From positions 562,424 to 626,423 of the forward strand of contig CALYLW010000208.1 of the NCBI GenBank assembly GCA_944989445.1: DNA of 64,000 nt, written 5' to 3'. A program made the translations under genes and the position numbers. Shown one piece after another: positions 1-12,339 of this stretch (its first letter is position 1; each line of letters begins with the position of its first letter). The stretch comes from Ampullaceana balthica (taxonomy: Eukaryota > Mollusca > Gastropoda > Lymnaeidae). Below the pieces are notes generated by a model, which was given only the letters and a program-made list of their open reading frames with translations, made no database searches and was not told the DNA's origin.

Positions 1-466
1 GACGATGTTATCGATTTCAGTAAAGATGATATGTCTCGGACATTCAATCCAATAATGTGGTAGGGTAATACGTATATTTTTTCTTCATGTAAACATTTCT
101 TCCCAAGGAAGACCGAAGGCCGGCTAGAAGTCTACTTATAAACGTCTTCTAATTTCAGGCGGCTCAATTTGATTAGTAGGCTGGTGAATCGATCCAAAAT
201 AATAGGATACTAGTTTGACTTGTTTGGGATTTTATGTTAAAAAACATACAAACAAATAAATCTTTTGAAACAAATGTCTTGGACAGGGCAGCAGACTGTC
301 CGTGAACTTCAGGACAGTCCAAGGCCCGAAAAATTGAACTAAAATTTGACGTAAGTCTTGCTGGGCTTTCAAATATAATGTCTGAGTTAAATTAGTGAGT
401 TATTTCTTAAGGCGAGTTACTGTGAAGCCAGCCTAAAAAACATTAAATTCTATTTGTTTCCGTTAA
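1..466. other. AT-rich DNA, nothing recognised
   Basis: No reading frame, repeat or element end that I can support. Confidence 0.5.
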
Positions 467-732
467 GGGGTCATCCATTAAGTACGTCAAGCTTTTTTTT
501 TACCCTTTTTAACTCACCCCTCCCCCTGTCACAAATCTCAGGAACCCCCCCCCCTTCCCTAAAGTACGTCACACTTTCGAACACATTTTTTAAATTTACA
601 AAATAATTAAAATTTAATATAAAACAATGTGACGTCACACATTGCCGGACCCCCCTCCCCCTGTCACAAACTGTCACACTTTCTTACACCCCCTCCCCCC
701 TCTGGAGCGTGACGTACTTTATGGATGACCCC
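467..732 (-). mobile_element. MITE family A, copy 1
   Basis: A 266-bp non-coding element with terminal inverted repeats: it begins GGGGTCATCCATTAAGTACG and ends with the reverse complement of nearly the same sequence (GTACTTTATGGATGACCCC). Inside are C-rich tracts, repeated CTGTCACA motifs and a central GTGACGTCAC palindrome. Related copies lie at 42642-42909 and 48473-48709 in the opposite orientation. It has no coding capacity, so it would be moved by a transposase encoded elsewhere; the superfamily is not identified. Confidence 0.75.
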
Positions 733-1286
733 TAAAGTGTTCTTGTTAGCTCTAATATGAAATACGGTATAATCAATTATCAAACTTTGGAGATGGTAAG
801 CACTTACCGTATATACCCGTTCAATAGCCCGTTCTTTCATAAGCCGACCCTCTCACTTTTGGAAGAGAAAAGTATTAAATATGTGTAACCCGCTCGCAAG
901 CCGACCCCCCAAAAATTAAAGGACATCTTGAACAAAATGGTACACATTTTCTTTTAAACTACAATCTAAATTGGTCATTATGATTGTTTACTTTGTACTG
1001 CCTATCTTTGTTTTTGTGCTCTTTGTAAGGCAAGAGTTACCGGTATTTTAAAAAAAAATATTTGGTAAACAGTGACGAAAGCGCGTACATTAAAATTCGT
1101 TGTTGAAAACAAAATTTGTAAAACAATTTATTAAACCGTTCAAAACAATAAATGTAATGATTAAATAAGGTAAGTGCACTTGTTTAATAATATATTATAG
1201 CTTCTGGTAGAGACGTCGAATCATATAGAATTTAGACAAGGACCTTGATGATCTCGTGAATGTACATTCTCTTTTGTGTCGAGCCG

Positions 1287-3884
1287 TTAGACTCTCTTCA
1301 TTTTATCGCATGCGAGCCTCATCAAACGGGCATAGCCATAGAGGTAATCATCTGCAGGTCCCGTGACTTCTCCTTCCAAATCCCTGCACAGCTCGGGGCA
1401 CTCTTCGAGTACGTGCGCCAGCTTCTCCTCCGGGTGGCCACACAGCCGACAGGCCAGTTCCCTTCTAGTGTTGAATTTGTACAAGTAGCTTCGTATGGGA
1501 CAATGTTCAGTTCTCATTCTGGTTATGAGCGTCTGATTGCTACGTCCAATTGCCACCAGGAGTCGCTTTTGCTCGGTCGCGGCATGTACTGGAATACTTT
1601 TCTGGCCGTCCTTCCAGATGACCAGCCGTGAAGCAATTTCTCTCGACAATGGTCTTTAAGCCACGATCTGACCCCCAGCTGGGTCATCGGGCGATCGGGT
1701 TGGGGCTTAGCTGAACCTTCTCTCGCCAACTTATCGACCCTGTCTGAATAAGGCTCGCCACTGTGCCCAGTGATGTACTGAAGGACTACTTTTCCGCCTC
1801 GTGCTAGGATTTTACCTACTGTTTCCAAAATGACACTGACCGTTTTCGTCTCCAGAGAGGATCGAACCACAGTCTCGAGCGAAAACCGTAAGTCGGTGAA
1901 GACTACGACGTTAGGGAAAACCTTTCTCCTTGCTAGACGTCGGCGCACATCCTTCAAGCCCTGCAGATCGCCTCCAGTTCGGCGTCGTGACTACTGTATG
2001 CGGCTCCGCACGGCCCTGACAGTTCAATACTGCCAGGTCCAGGTTGGGGGTATTGAATCAGTACTCCTTATCCACTTCTGCCATCCTTGAAACGTGAGCC
2101 GTCCTTGAAGACTTTTACCACGCTGTCGCCATAAGCTTCGATTGTCTTCAGAGTCTCGTCTCGCTGGAGCTCGACGGGACTGGCTTTCGTCACCGCTGTA
2201 TTTGTCAGTGTCAAAGGTAGTTCAGGCAAGTCAAAACGTTCATGTTGCGCTCGAGCAGGGACCATTCGCTTTCGTTCCCCGTGCTTGGATATGAGTCTTC
2301 TAGTTTGTGGACCGTATCCATGAAGTCTTTTTTTTCGGGTCCTCTTTACCCATCGGGTTTGTAGTTGGAAGCAGAGTTCGTCATGCTCCAACCTACGGTA
2401 TCGCTCTATCGTGGTTATGATTGCATTTTCTCGCCTTATCGCCAGGGGTTCTACGTTTGACATAATTTCTACAGCGGCTGTGGGTGTCGTACGCAACGCC
2501 CCGCATACAAAACGTAGAGCTTGGTTTTGTATCCGATCCATACCCTCTAGAGCCATACGGCTCGCAAAAACCTGGACCGGGAGGCTGTAGTCAATTGCAC
2601 CCCTCACACTACCGAGATAGAGAGCTCTCAGCAGTCTTGTGTCCGCACCCCAACTAGTGCTAGCCAGTTTCTTCACCAGGGACAGTTAAGATGTGGCTTT
2701 GGTGCACAATTCACATACATGGTTATGTAGTTGGACCTTCTGGTCCAACTTGATTCCCAAGTACGTTGGTGTCCGATCCCAAATCAATCTTTTCCCACAT
2801 ATCTGAAGCACCACCTCGTGCTGCAGAGCATTCCGTCCATTTGTGAAAATGGAGTGGACCGTTTTCTCAGTATTGACCACTAGGCGTTATCGGTTGGTGT
2901 AGTCTTCGATTCGATTCAGATCCTCCTGCAGCCGGTTCTGCAGTGTTGCAACGTCTTTTCCTGAACTCCATATAGCCAGATCGTCAGCAAACATGGCATT
3001 CTGCGACCCCAGAATACCTTGTAGGTCGTGGACGTAAGCTAAAAACAATGTACAACTAAGGGCGGACCCCTGTGGGAGTCCGGCCTCCAGGCGTGCCTCG
3101 TTGGATAATGACTCCCCCACTCGAGTCTTGATCGTTCTGTCCGTAAGGAAAGATTTTATCCAACTGTACATGTTTGCAGTGACACCTAACTGCTGTAACT
3201 TATAAAGTAGCCCTCCACGCCACACCTTGTCGTATGCCTGCTTCAGATCGAAGAACAACGCAACGGTGTGATTCCTCGACTGGAGTTCATTTGTAATCGT
3301 CTGAATTAAAAGGAGAGCTTGGTCCATCGGTTGGCGTCCCTTTCGGAACCCACGCTGAGTCATTGGAATGCATTTGGTCTTTTCGAGGAACCAGTAGAAT
3401 CGTGTGTTCACTAACCGTTCAGCTACCTTCCCCATACACGATGTGAGGGAAATTGGCCGGTAGCTGGACGGGTGTTCGACTGGCTTCCCCTCTTTGGGAA
3501 TAGGGGTTATTGTGGCCTTTTCCCACAGAAACTCAATAGTTTCATTCGGCCTGTCTTGCCCAGATGTTTCAGCATTTCATTGTGAACTTTATCTGGCCCT
3601 GGTGCTTTGCCAGCTTGACACTTGTTAAGAGCGGTTTGAAACTCTGTCATTGTGAAGGGGCCTGCGAAAACCTCTATTATAGTTGAGGGCCCTTGCTTTG
3701 TCTCCTTGAGCCCTCTCTGCGCATTTGGTCGATTGTTCCGCTAAAGTCAGATCTGGCGCCTTTCTTGTTTACCTGGGCAAAGTGTCTGTTTAGCGCTCGT
3801 GCGCGCTTAACTTCACTAGCCCTTTGGCCCTTTGGTGTCGTCAAAGGGTTGGAGTTCTTTGTTTTCCCCGCACCAGATTGTGCA
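1287..3884 (-). pseudogene. Degraded non-LTR retrotransposon (RT, RNase H, CCHC tail)
   Basis: Reverse transcriptase ORF2-type remnant read on the minus strand. The RT domain spans about 3880-2690, with the motif GLPQGSALSCTLF and the catalytic block MFADDLAIWS near 3010-2970. An RT thumb and connection follow (2676-2150). An RNase H domain follows: the DGS motif near 2100, the VVVFTDLRFS strand near 1900 and the HSGEPYSDRVDKLA block near 1760. A C-terminal zinc motif C-x2-C-x8-H-x4-C lies near 1460-1400. In-frame stops occur near 2884 and 2683, and frameshifts fall between 2068 and 1957 and again near 1650-1520. The order RT, RNase H, CCHC fits the Jockey/I-type LINE groups. The 5' part, with the endonuclease, is absent; a SINE adjoins that end. 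It is dead as an autonomous element. Confidence 0.85.
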
Positions 3885-4158
3885 TCTATGACGCTCCTTC
3901 TATGCAGAAGATAATTGCGTCCATAGACCATGACAGATGATCTGTTGGCAAGTGATTCAGCGTTCACAGGCCACGGCTTTGCGGGTTCCACGCATTATCA
4001 AGCCGCCTAACTAGTGTTAGGTACCCATTCGGAGCTGGGTGACTCAGGGACGTCCTAGGCCCCGGGAACAAATCCTTGCCTTCACATGGATTCGAGCATC
4101 AGTACGCCAGTCGAGCACGCTGCCACTCGACCACCGCGTCCCCCGACCACCGCGTCCC
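3885..4158 (-). mobile_element. tRNA-derived SINE, copy 1
   Basis: Minus-strand member of the SINE family also seen at 20957-21231 and 34144-34432. It has a tRNA-like head with GCGGTGGTCGAGTGGCAGCG (A-box) and a decayed B-box (GCTCGAATCC). The shared body contains GGGCCTAGGACG, GAGTCACCCAGCTCCGAATG and GTGGACGCAATTATCTTCTG. The first bases of the head (GACGCGGTGGTCG) are duplicated. It adjoins the LINE reading frame at about 3884. Confidence 0.8.
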
Positions 4159-4301
4159 AATACATGATGATCTACAATAACAACACCGATATTCAATATC
4201 CATGCAGAAATACTTAAATGACCCGCTCGTAAGCCGACCCCCAACTTTTTCCCCAAGATCTTTTCCAAAAATGTTCGGCTTGGGAACGAGTATATTCGGT
4301 A

Positions 4302-5188
4302 CTTTAACATAAAAAATGAATGCTTCAAAATATAACTTTGATTAACTTTTAAAAAAAATAAAAAAAATTTGCCGAAATTTTCATTTTGTGCACACACAAA
4401 AAAATAAATAAATAAATAAAATAAAATAAATACATAAAAAATAAATAAAATCGTAAACAAATTTTTTTTAAAATTATAAACCTTTTTAATGTTAGTCTTG
4501 TAGGTTTTAATATTGTTTTCAGAATTTGAGGACTAGGCTGCCAACGCTTCTTAGGTATCCATTAGACAATTAATTGTTCCACAAATAAAATTCATATCCA
4601 TCAAAATAGATTTAATCTCATAAATTTGAAGAAGTAAAATGTGCGTGGCCATAACTTTGAATTTGAGAGGATGACGTCACTGACTGAGACACCACAGAGA
4701 GGATGACGTCACTGACTGAGACACCACAGTTCATTGTACCACCTGTTGTTGGTTTTAAGTCACCTGCTCGATGTGGCCCAGTAATAACTTAGTGCCGTCT
4801 GAGCTAATCACAGAAACACGAAATAAGTGGTTCACATAGCCAAATTGCCAAGGTATTAATTTTCGTTTTAATGTTCCTTGTTTAAGTGATTAGCGAGCCA
4901 TAACTATTTAAAAGGAACTACAACAAACTGACTTTGTCATCGAAAATAAAATAAAATAAGTTTAAACATTAATCCCATTTATATATTTTATATGAGATGG
5001 TTTTTTAGTAAAAGTATATTAGAAAAGCACTTTCATTTATTAATTGAATTATAATTATAATTATATTTAAATTATTATCATTATTATTATTATTATACAA
5101 CTATTATTGCTGTTTTTAAGCGTGGAGATTGGTGAGTACACAGGTAGAATATAACCTTTTTAATATTTACTATATAATTCACTATATA
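4302..5188. other. AT-rich DNA with a 32-bp duplication
   Basis: Mostly low-complexity AT sequence. The only structure is a perfect pair of 32-bp units at 4665-4696 and 4697-4728, each containing GGATGACGTCACTGACTGAG. The motif TGACGTCA is a palindromic CRE-like octamer, but no promoter can be claimed. Confidence 0.5.
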
Positions 5189-5300
5189 ATAATAATAATA
5201 ATAATTGATAATTTATATAGCGCTGTATCCCAGCAAGGAACCGGCCTCACAGCGCTTTACATGGAGATCATAACATACATATAATAATTAAATAACCATT
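5189..5300. repeat. Dispersed repeat with AAT microsatellite head
   Basis: An (AAT)n run is followed by TTTATATAGCGCTGTATCCC and later CTCACAGCGCTTTACATGG. The paired AGCGCT motifs resemble a short repeat found in many marine invertebrate genomes. Only one copy is in this window. Confidence 0.4.
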
Positions 5301-6007
5301 CATACCATAATATCAACATACAGGAAAGTACATTACACATAAAGTGAAATCAATTGTCGTGTAATGTGATCTTGGTCTAGACTAGACGCTATGTGTAAAC
5401 ACAAACTGCAGTGACTCACACCTATCAGGCGTCTACAACAGCGTGTAGCCATATAAACCAGACTAAGTCTAATCCTAGATTTTAAAAAAAAATCTTTCTA
5501 CAAGCTGGGGAAAACCAAAGTTTAATAAATGAAGTCAGTTTGAAAGTAAAGAAGAAGTTTAGTTAGTTTTTTTCCCCTAAAAAATATGTTTTTGTTACAA
5601 TGACACTCTTAAAGCCGCTAACAGCTCATGCCATTTTAGTATCATTTTATTTCGATATAAGTACATGTGATACAATATGTAAAAATAAGTGTTATTTGAG
5701 ATTATAAAACTCATTTTTTTGCATTAGATCGGATGTAAACTAATTGTTAGAGACATGAAGCCAGTGTTCTGTTACTCTCTCATCTAGTGCTCACTAAGTG
5801 GATGATGTTATTGGCACCTCAGATACTAGGATCTTCTTGGAGCGTTAAAACAAAAACTAGGCGATTGAAGGGAGATCTGAAGCTACATAAGAGGATCATT
5901 TTCAACATTTAGAAGTTGTTGATGGAAGTATTTAATCCTGATGTCTTTGTTTGCTTCAGATAACTGTCAATAATAAAATAGCTCATCAGTGTCGGGTTGG
6001 TTTTCTT
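5301..6007. other. No recognised feature
   Basis: AT-rich single-copy DNA without a convincing reading frame. Confidence 0.5.
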
Positions 6008-6687
6008 TCATCCATCTGTTCATCATGTTTACCTTCCATTCATCCATCTTGTCGTCATGTTTACCTTCCATTCATCCGTCTTGTCGTCATGTTTACCTTC
6101 CATTCATCCATCTTGTCGTCATGTTTACCTTCCATTCATCCATCTTGTCGTCATGTTTACCTTCCATTCATCCATCTTGTCGTCATGTTTACCTTCCATT
6201 CATCCATCTTGTCGTCATGTTTACCTTCCATTCATCCATCTGTTCGTCATGTTTACCTTCCATTCATCCATCTTGTCGTCATGTTTACCTTCCATTCATC
6301 CATCTTGTCGTCATGTTTACCTTCCATTCATCCATCTTGTCGTCATGTTTGCCTTCCATTCATCCATCTTGTCGTCATGTTTACCTTCCATTCATCCATC
6401 TTGTCGTCATGTTTACCTTCCATTCATCCATCTTGTCGTCATGTTTACCTTCCATTCATCCATCTTGTCGTCATGTTTACCTTCCATTCATCCATCTTGT
6501 CGTCATGTTTACCTTCCATTCATCCATCTTGTCGTCATGTTTACCTTCCATTCATCCATCTTGTCGTCATGTTTACCTTCCATTCATCCATCTTGTCGTC
6601 ATGTTTACCTTCCATTCATCCATCTTGTCGTCATGTTTACCTTCCATTCATCCATCTTGTCGTCATGTTTACCTTCCATTCATCCGT
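6008..6687. repeat. 32-bp minisatellite, about 21 copies
   Basis: Units contain CTTGTCGTCATGTTTACCTT followed by CCATTCATCCAT. Copies are nearly identical, with rare variants (TGTTCGTC, CATCCGTC, TTTGCCTT). Since 32 is not a multiple of three, the three plus frames cycle through the same peptides and all stay open, giving overlapping 230-280 codon frames that are not genes. Confidence 0.95.
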
Positions 6688-7761
6688 CGTGAAGATGAAA
6701 CTCATTTCCAGAACTAAACTATTAGTGTTTTGTGGCGCTTTAAACTCTACAAGCAGATTGAACAGATTGCTGGCTAATAAATATTAGCACAAAAACATCG
6801 AAACTATTATTTCATGAGTGAAATGTGTCATGGAATCAAGTAGATGTCAACTTACGTCATTGTTCTGCTCCAAACTTTTTAACTTTGTTCGAGCTAATTT
6901 AATTAAATCTTAAAACAAACCATTTTCACGCCCTTAGAGTAACACTTGAATCTTTCATACTGTCTTCCACTGAACATTCCTACTGAGTTTTTCCTGTACC
7001 CATTAGAATCTTATTTTATTAACGATCTCTAAAGTTTTGTCTCGTGTTTGATCACTATCAACTTTTCAATTAGGAAAAAAAAATGTGGCCTTCAACTTCC
7101 TTTCTCCATCCCATAAGTTAAGGAGAATGGTTAATTCATTTGTTCATGAACCAGAACCAGGCTGCCTCAACTGTGAACCTTCTCTGAACAAGACAAAGAA
7201 GTATCTGTCCTGCCGCCGGCGTGGGAGATCTTTCTTAGAAGGTTATTTAAATTTATCAAGTGTTGTTCTCGTTTCTGTTGGTTACACCTGAGGGTGTCAA
7301 TATTTCACCAAATTCAGAAATGTACGATATCGTCGTCAAAGACTGTTCCTTCACAAGGATTAATTTAACGATGTTTGATGTTCAAAGATGTCAAATCTGA
7401 GGGAAGAGGATTTTTAAAAAAAAACTGAATTTCTTATAACAAATTCTACTTGTTTTTATGGTAAAATTTTTCGTTACCAAACACCAACCATGCTCTATGT
7501 AAATTGGATTTTCCAGCTGGATAGCACAGAAAGAGATGACATTGCAATTTCGGTTGACATAAAACATATTTTATTGAATTAAAAATTACTAATTGAACTT
7601 ACACTTGCTTGGAAATAAAATTTTTAAAAATATTTAGAGCGGTAACCCTTAACTGAATTTCCAAACTTTGCCCAACTTACTGACGAGAAATCGTATGACC
7701 ATATGCTTTACTTGCCGATATTTTGCTTTCACGAGAAACAACACAGTTTTACATCAAATTC
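6688..7761. other. No recognised feature
   Basis: AT-rich DNA. A 68-codon open frame at 7085-7291 has no recognisable motif and is within chance expectation. Confidence 0.5.
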
Positions 7762-8205
7762 TTACCTGACATTCTTACATGACATTCTTACAACACATTC
7801 TTACATGACATTCTTACATCACATTCTTACATCACGTTCTTACATCACATTCTTACATCACATTCTTACATCACATTCTGACATCACATTCTGACATCAC
7901 ATTCTTACGTTACATTCTTACATTACATTCTTACATCACATTCTTACATCACATTCTTACATTACATTCTTACATCACATTCTTACATCACATTCTTACA
8001 TCACATTCTTACATTACATTCTTACATTGAATTCTTACATTACATTCATACATCACATTCTTACATCACATTCGTACATGACATTCTTACATGACATTCT
8101 TACATCACATTGTTACATCACCTTCTTACATCACATTCTTACATGACATTCTTACATAACTTTATTACATCACATTCTTATATAACATTCTTACATCACA
8201 TTCTT
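7762..8205. repeat. 13-bp minisatellite, about 34 copies
   Basis: The basic unit is CACATTCTTACAT, with TTACATTCTTACA and GACATTCTTACAT variants. It is moderately degenerate, especially toward the right end. Confidence 0.92.
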
Positions 8206-8889
8206 TGGTAGAACAACATTTTTCTAAATGTGAGATATTTTTTTTAAAAACCTGTTCCCTTGTATTGTGATTGTTTCTGTGACATCCTATCCAAACAATC
8301 TTCAAGAAGATATTTCAACTTATGAATGAGCATTGAATTTACTATCCACGAACCGCACTATTTTCCCGCCATTTCACTTCATATTGCAGTACATTATTTT
8401 ATCAGCTGGCTTACATTTACTTTAGGGTTTGTCTTGTCAATTACCTTAACAGTGGCTTATCAAGTCATCCATAAAAAAGGGTTTCCTTACTTTATTTATT
8501 ACATACCCAAAATGTTATCGAGCTTTATATTCCTGTGCAAATATTATGTTATGAAATTTCTCACAATATAAACAAATGTGGTTCAAGTGAAGTCACCATA
8601 ATCTTAGATAAACACGATATTATTCAGTGTTGACAGGCAGCACAAATACACATTGAGAAAATCGGTTAACCTAAAAATAGTTTTTTTTTCGCCTCATTAT
8701 TTAAAGCTATGGTTAAAAAAATTTAAGCGGGAATAAAGTAAATAAGAATTTTTTTGTTCAATTTGGTGTTACACGGTGCGCCACTGTCCCAAATCTTGCG
8801 CTTTGACCACCTCACCGTCGGAAATCTTTAACAAAATCATTTAACTACCTCCCGCCTTTTCATTAAGGAATACTGAGAGCAATACTGCA
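8206..8889. other. No recognised gene
   Basis: AT-rich. An 81-codon hydrophobic open frame at 8326-8571 has no start context, homology or partner I can name and is probably chance. Confidence 0.45.
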
Positions 8890-9077
8890 TGTAAGTAACG
8901 CGACTGCGTGGCCGCGCAGATAGCTGACCCGCGCCACGCAGTACGTTAGAATTACCGCGCAGGAAACTTTGTCGAATATTGCACAAAAATTGATGCTGTG
9001 GAATTTTGCACACGATTATTTTTTATTTTTTTAAATCTTTGCACATGGACTATCAAACCTTAGAGGGAACATTGACT
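8890..9077. mobile_element. DNA transposon right end (family C)
   Basis: A GC-rich stretch (GTGGCCGCGCAGATAGCTG, CCGCGCAGGAAAC) leads to the terminus CCTTAGAGGGAACATTG. The same terminus in inverted form, CAATGTTACCTCTAAGG, starts the copy at 12631. The CAATGTTCCCTCTAAG end with GCGCGGCCGCGCAG is a common hAT-like MITE terminus in animals. The left end of this copy is not found. Confidence 0.5.
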
Positions 9078-9661
9078 GAGAGGTATGGGTTGATGCTGCC
9101 ATATTACCACAATATAACACATGCCATTGTTATATGCTGAAGTAGTGTGGGAACATTGACTGAGAAGTATGGGTTGATGCTGCCATATTACCACAATATA
9201 ACACATGCCATTGTTATATGCTGAAGTAGTGTGGGAACATTGACTGAGAGGTATGGGTTGATGCTGTCAAATTACCACAATATAACACATGCCATTGTTA
9301 TATGCTGAAGTAGTGTGGGAACATTGACTGAGAAGTATGGGTTGATGCTGTCATATTACCACAATATAACACATGCCATTGTTATATGCTGAAGTAGTGT
9401 GGGAACATTGACTGAGAGGTATGGGTTGATGCTGTCATATTACCACAATATAACACATGCCATTGTTATATGCTGAAGTAGTGTGGGAACATTGACTGAG
9501 AAGTATGGGTTGATGCTGTCATATTACCACAATATAACACATGCCATTGTTATATGCTGAAGTAGTGTGGGAACATTGACTGAGAAGTATGGGTTGATGC
9601 TGTCATATTACCACAATATAACGCATGCCATTGTTATATGCTGAAGTAGTGTGGGAACATT
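9068..9661. repeat. 84-bp minisatellite, 7 copies
   Basis: Seven units, each opening with GGGAACATTGACTGAGARGT and closing with GCTGAAGTAGTGT. Copies differ at a handful of alternating positions (AGAGG/AGAAG, GCCATA/GTCATA). The first ten bases of each unit are the transposon terminus described at 8890-9077. Confidence 0.95.
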
Positions 9662-10046
9662 GATTTGGATAAAAAAAAGGGTGGTACGCCATGGTGGAAC
9701 TTTTTAATGGCCTTTCGGCGATAAAGACATTTTTTCTTACTAAACTTCTTCAACTTTCGACTTTTCAATAGTATATATTTTATTGAATTTTGACTATTCC
9801 CAAAATTCTTATCACTAACTGGTTTGATCAATAAAAACTCCACGTAACCCGCTGACCCACATACACCCACGCGACTTGCTGACCCACTTATAGTACACAA
9901 TGATTGTACTGAGGTTAAACGTTATAATAGGAGGTGTGGTGACGTCATAGCCATCAGTCACCCAGAGACAGACGGGAAGTCGAGACAGCTGATTTATATA
10001 TTGGAAGCCCGATTCTGAAGTAGATTACTTTCAAGACATCCCTCGT
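9662..10046. other. No recognised feature
   Basis: Unique DNA. A minus-strand 88-codon open frame (9634-9900) overlaps the array edge and looks like chance. Confidence 0.45.
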
Positions 10047-10245
10047 ACGTACAACGAGGTCTCTGGTTGTTGTTACAAGATAACGAGTGTGGTATAACAA
10101 GTGGACCACAGGCTCTCAGCGAGGTCTCTGGTTGTTGTTACAAGATAACTAGTGGGGGGGGTATAACAAGTGGACCACAGGCTCTCAGCGAGGTCTCTTG
10201 TTGTTGTTACAAGATAACTAGTGGGTCATATAACAAGTGGACATA
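10047..10245. repeat. About 68-bp tandem repeat, 3 copies
   Basis: Three units contain CGAGGTCTCTKGTTGTTGTT, ACAAGATAACKAGTG and AACAAGTGGACCACAGGCTC. The third copy decays after AACAAGTGGAC. Confidence 0.85.
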
Positions 10246-10685
10246 TGATCTCAAAATGTTGATATTTATTTTGAGTTCGTTCATGGACACGTTGTTAGTA
10301 GTGAGATAAAATATTTATTTGTTCTTATACATTACAGACGCTTATTCAATAAAGAAGATTATTGCGTCCTACACATATCCGAGATTTATATGCAGTCATG
10401 CATTTTATTAGTTTTTTAAATTTCGATAGCGTGTTAGATTTTCTAGCTTTTTCAGGCAACATACGCAATACCGGATTTAAATGAAAGTTTAAGTTTTATA
10501 TTATTATTACATTTGTAACATTTTCTTTTTATGAAACATCAAATTTAAATGGATTTGTAAAAATATGCATTGCACAAGATTATTGCGTCTTAATTTATTA
10601 GAATATACAGATCATGCAGGCTTGCTGGACAAGTGGATGATATATCCATTAATGCTTAAGGCCGTCATTGTATTAGGTATCAGCT
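10246..10685. other. AT-rich DNA with two SINE 3' tail fragments
   Basis: On the minus strand, TAGGACGCAATAATCTTC (near 10350-10370) and AAGACGCAATAATCTTGTG (near 10572-10592) match the 3' tail of the SINE family in this window. Nothing else is recognised. Confidence 0.5.
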
Positions 10686-11458
10686 GTAAACAGCTATCAA
10701 CAGCTCGCCTTTTGTAACAACACTAATACTCGGGGCCACACCATCAACAGCTCGCCTTGTGTAACAGCACTAATACCCGTGGCCACACCATTGACAGCTG
10801 GCCTTGTGTAACAGCACTAATACCCGGGGCCCCACCATTGACAGCTGGCCTTGTGTAACAGCACTAATACCCGGGGCCACACCATTGACAGCTGGCCTTG
10901 TGTAACAGCACTAATACCCGGGGCCCCACCATCAACAGCTTGCCTTGTGGTGTAACAGCACTAATACCCGTGGCCACACCATTGACAGCCGGCCTTGTGT
11001 AACAGCACTAATACCCGGGGCCACACCATCAACAGCTTGCCTTGTGGTGTAACAGCACTAATACCCGTGGCCACACCATTGACAGCTGGCCTTGTGTAAC
11101 AGCACTTATACCCGCGGCCACACCATCAACAGCCGGCCTTGTGTAACAGCACTAATACCCGGGGCCACACCATTGACAGCTGGCCTTGTGTAACAGCACT
11201 AATACCCGGGGCCACACCATTGACAGCTGGCCTTGTGTAACAGCACTAATACCCGGGGCCACACCATTGACAGCTGGCCTTGTGTAACAGCACTAATACC
11301 CGCGGCCACACCATTGACAGCCGGCCTTGTGTAACAGCACTAATACCCGGGGCCACACCATCAACAGCTCGCCTTGTGGTGTAACAGCACTAATACCCGT
11401 GGCCACACCATTGACAGCTGGCCTTGTGTAACAGCACTAATACCCGGGGCCACACCAC
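10686..11458. repeat. 47-bp minisatellite, about 16 copies
   Basis: Units contain ACAGCTGGCCTTGTGTAACA, GCACTAATACCCGGGGCCAC and ACCATTG. A 50-bp variant carries TTGTGGTGTAAC, and the two unit types are interspersed. It is GC-richer than its surroundings. Confidence 0.95.
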
Positions 11459-12024
11459 TGCCTTACCATAACTGTCCCTGGAGAATATATGCGTCTCATA
11501 CCTTGAGAGTCAAGCTCTGGTGAACCTTCTGTTCCCATTATGCCTAAGTAGATTTGGGAAGATTTTCGTAATCATCTCTCGCATTACTTTAAAAACGACC
11601 CTAAAAGCTATAGAGCAACGGTGGCCAAACTGCGGCTCGCGAGCCGCATGCGTCTCTTCTGTGTTGAACTTGCGGCTCGCGAAAAGTTTACGAAATTAAA
11701 CTGTTTGTTTGAAATATATATTAATATAATAAATGACAGTTATTTTTAAACTTGTTCAAAAACAAAGCATTGAAAATAATTTTGGCTTAATTTACATTTT
11801 AAAAGCTGAAATGGGCAATTGGTCTATGACTAGTTTGTGATGTAACCTATACAATTTCAGGTTCGGGTTTTGTTAAAAAAAACGCATTTCGAAATATTGA
11901 GCATTACTTTAAGTCCTATTGAAGTTGGTAACTTATTACAGAAATATGGCAACAATGTGCAGGAAACTAAAATATAAAAAATAAAATAGATGTATTCCAC
12001 CAGAATGGGAAGAAGACTTAGCTT

Positions 12025-12243
12025 TCATTGGTAAAGACTGTTAGCCTATTTGCCGTATCTGAAATAAAAAGACTGTTAGCCAATTTGCCGTATCTGACAT
12101 AAAAAGACTGTTAGCCAATTTGTCGTATCTGACATAAAAAGACTGTTAGCCAATTTGTCGTATCTGACATAAAAAGACTGTTAGCCAATTTGCCGTATCT
12201 GACATAAAAAAGACTGTTGGCCAATTTGCTGTATCTGACAGGC
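12025..12243. repeat. 35-bp tandem repeat, about 6 copies
   Basis: Units contain AGACTGTTAGCCAATTTGCC followed by GTATCTGACATAAAA. The repeat lies inside the hAT element, probably within former transposase coding sequence. Confidence 0.92.
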
Positions 12244-12339
12244 ACCTCTAACAAATTACAAAGTTAGCAATATTTGAAGTGATACTATGAAAAATTTATG
12301 GAGAATTTGCATCGCGATATCTACTCATTCCCCTGAAAT

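Larger units (their letters stand above)
805..4301. mobile_element. TIR-bounded DNA element, split by a LINE and a SINE
   Basis: The left end reads TACCGTATATACCCGTTC and the right end is its imperfect inverted copy (GAACGAGTATATTCGGTA). Subterminal copies of CCGCTCGYAAGCCGACCCCC occur near both ends (about 889-911 and 4217-4238). This end type recurs in many animal genomes as a DNA transposon terminus. Most of the interior is a minus-strand LINE and a SINE, so the original element seems to have been a host for later insertions. No transposase of its own is visible. The pairing of the two ends is inference. Confidence 0.5.

Noticed and set aside
1260..1631. A 123-codon plus-strand frame
   Set aside because: Antisense shadow of the LINE C-terminal region, which has recognisable motifs on the minus strand.
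5951..6787. Three overlapping 230-280-codon plus-strand frames
   Set aside because: A 32-bp repeat rotates through all three frames; not a gene.
8326..8571. Small membrane protein of 81 codons
   Set aside because: Hydrophobic composition is expected from T-rich DNA; no homology or context.
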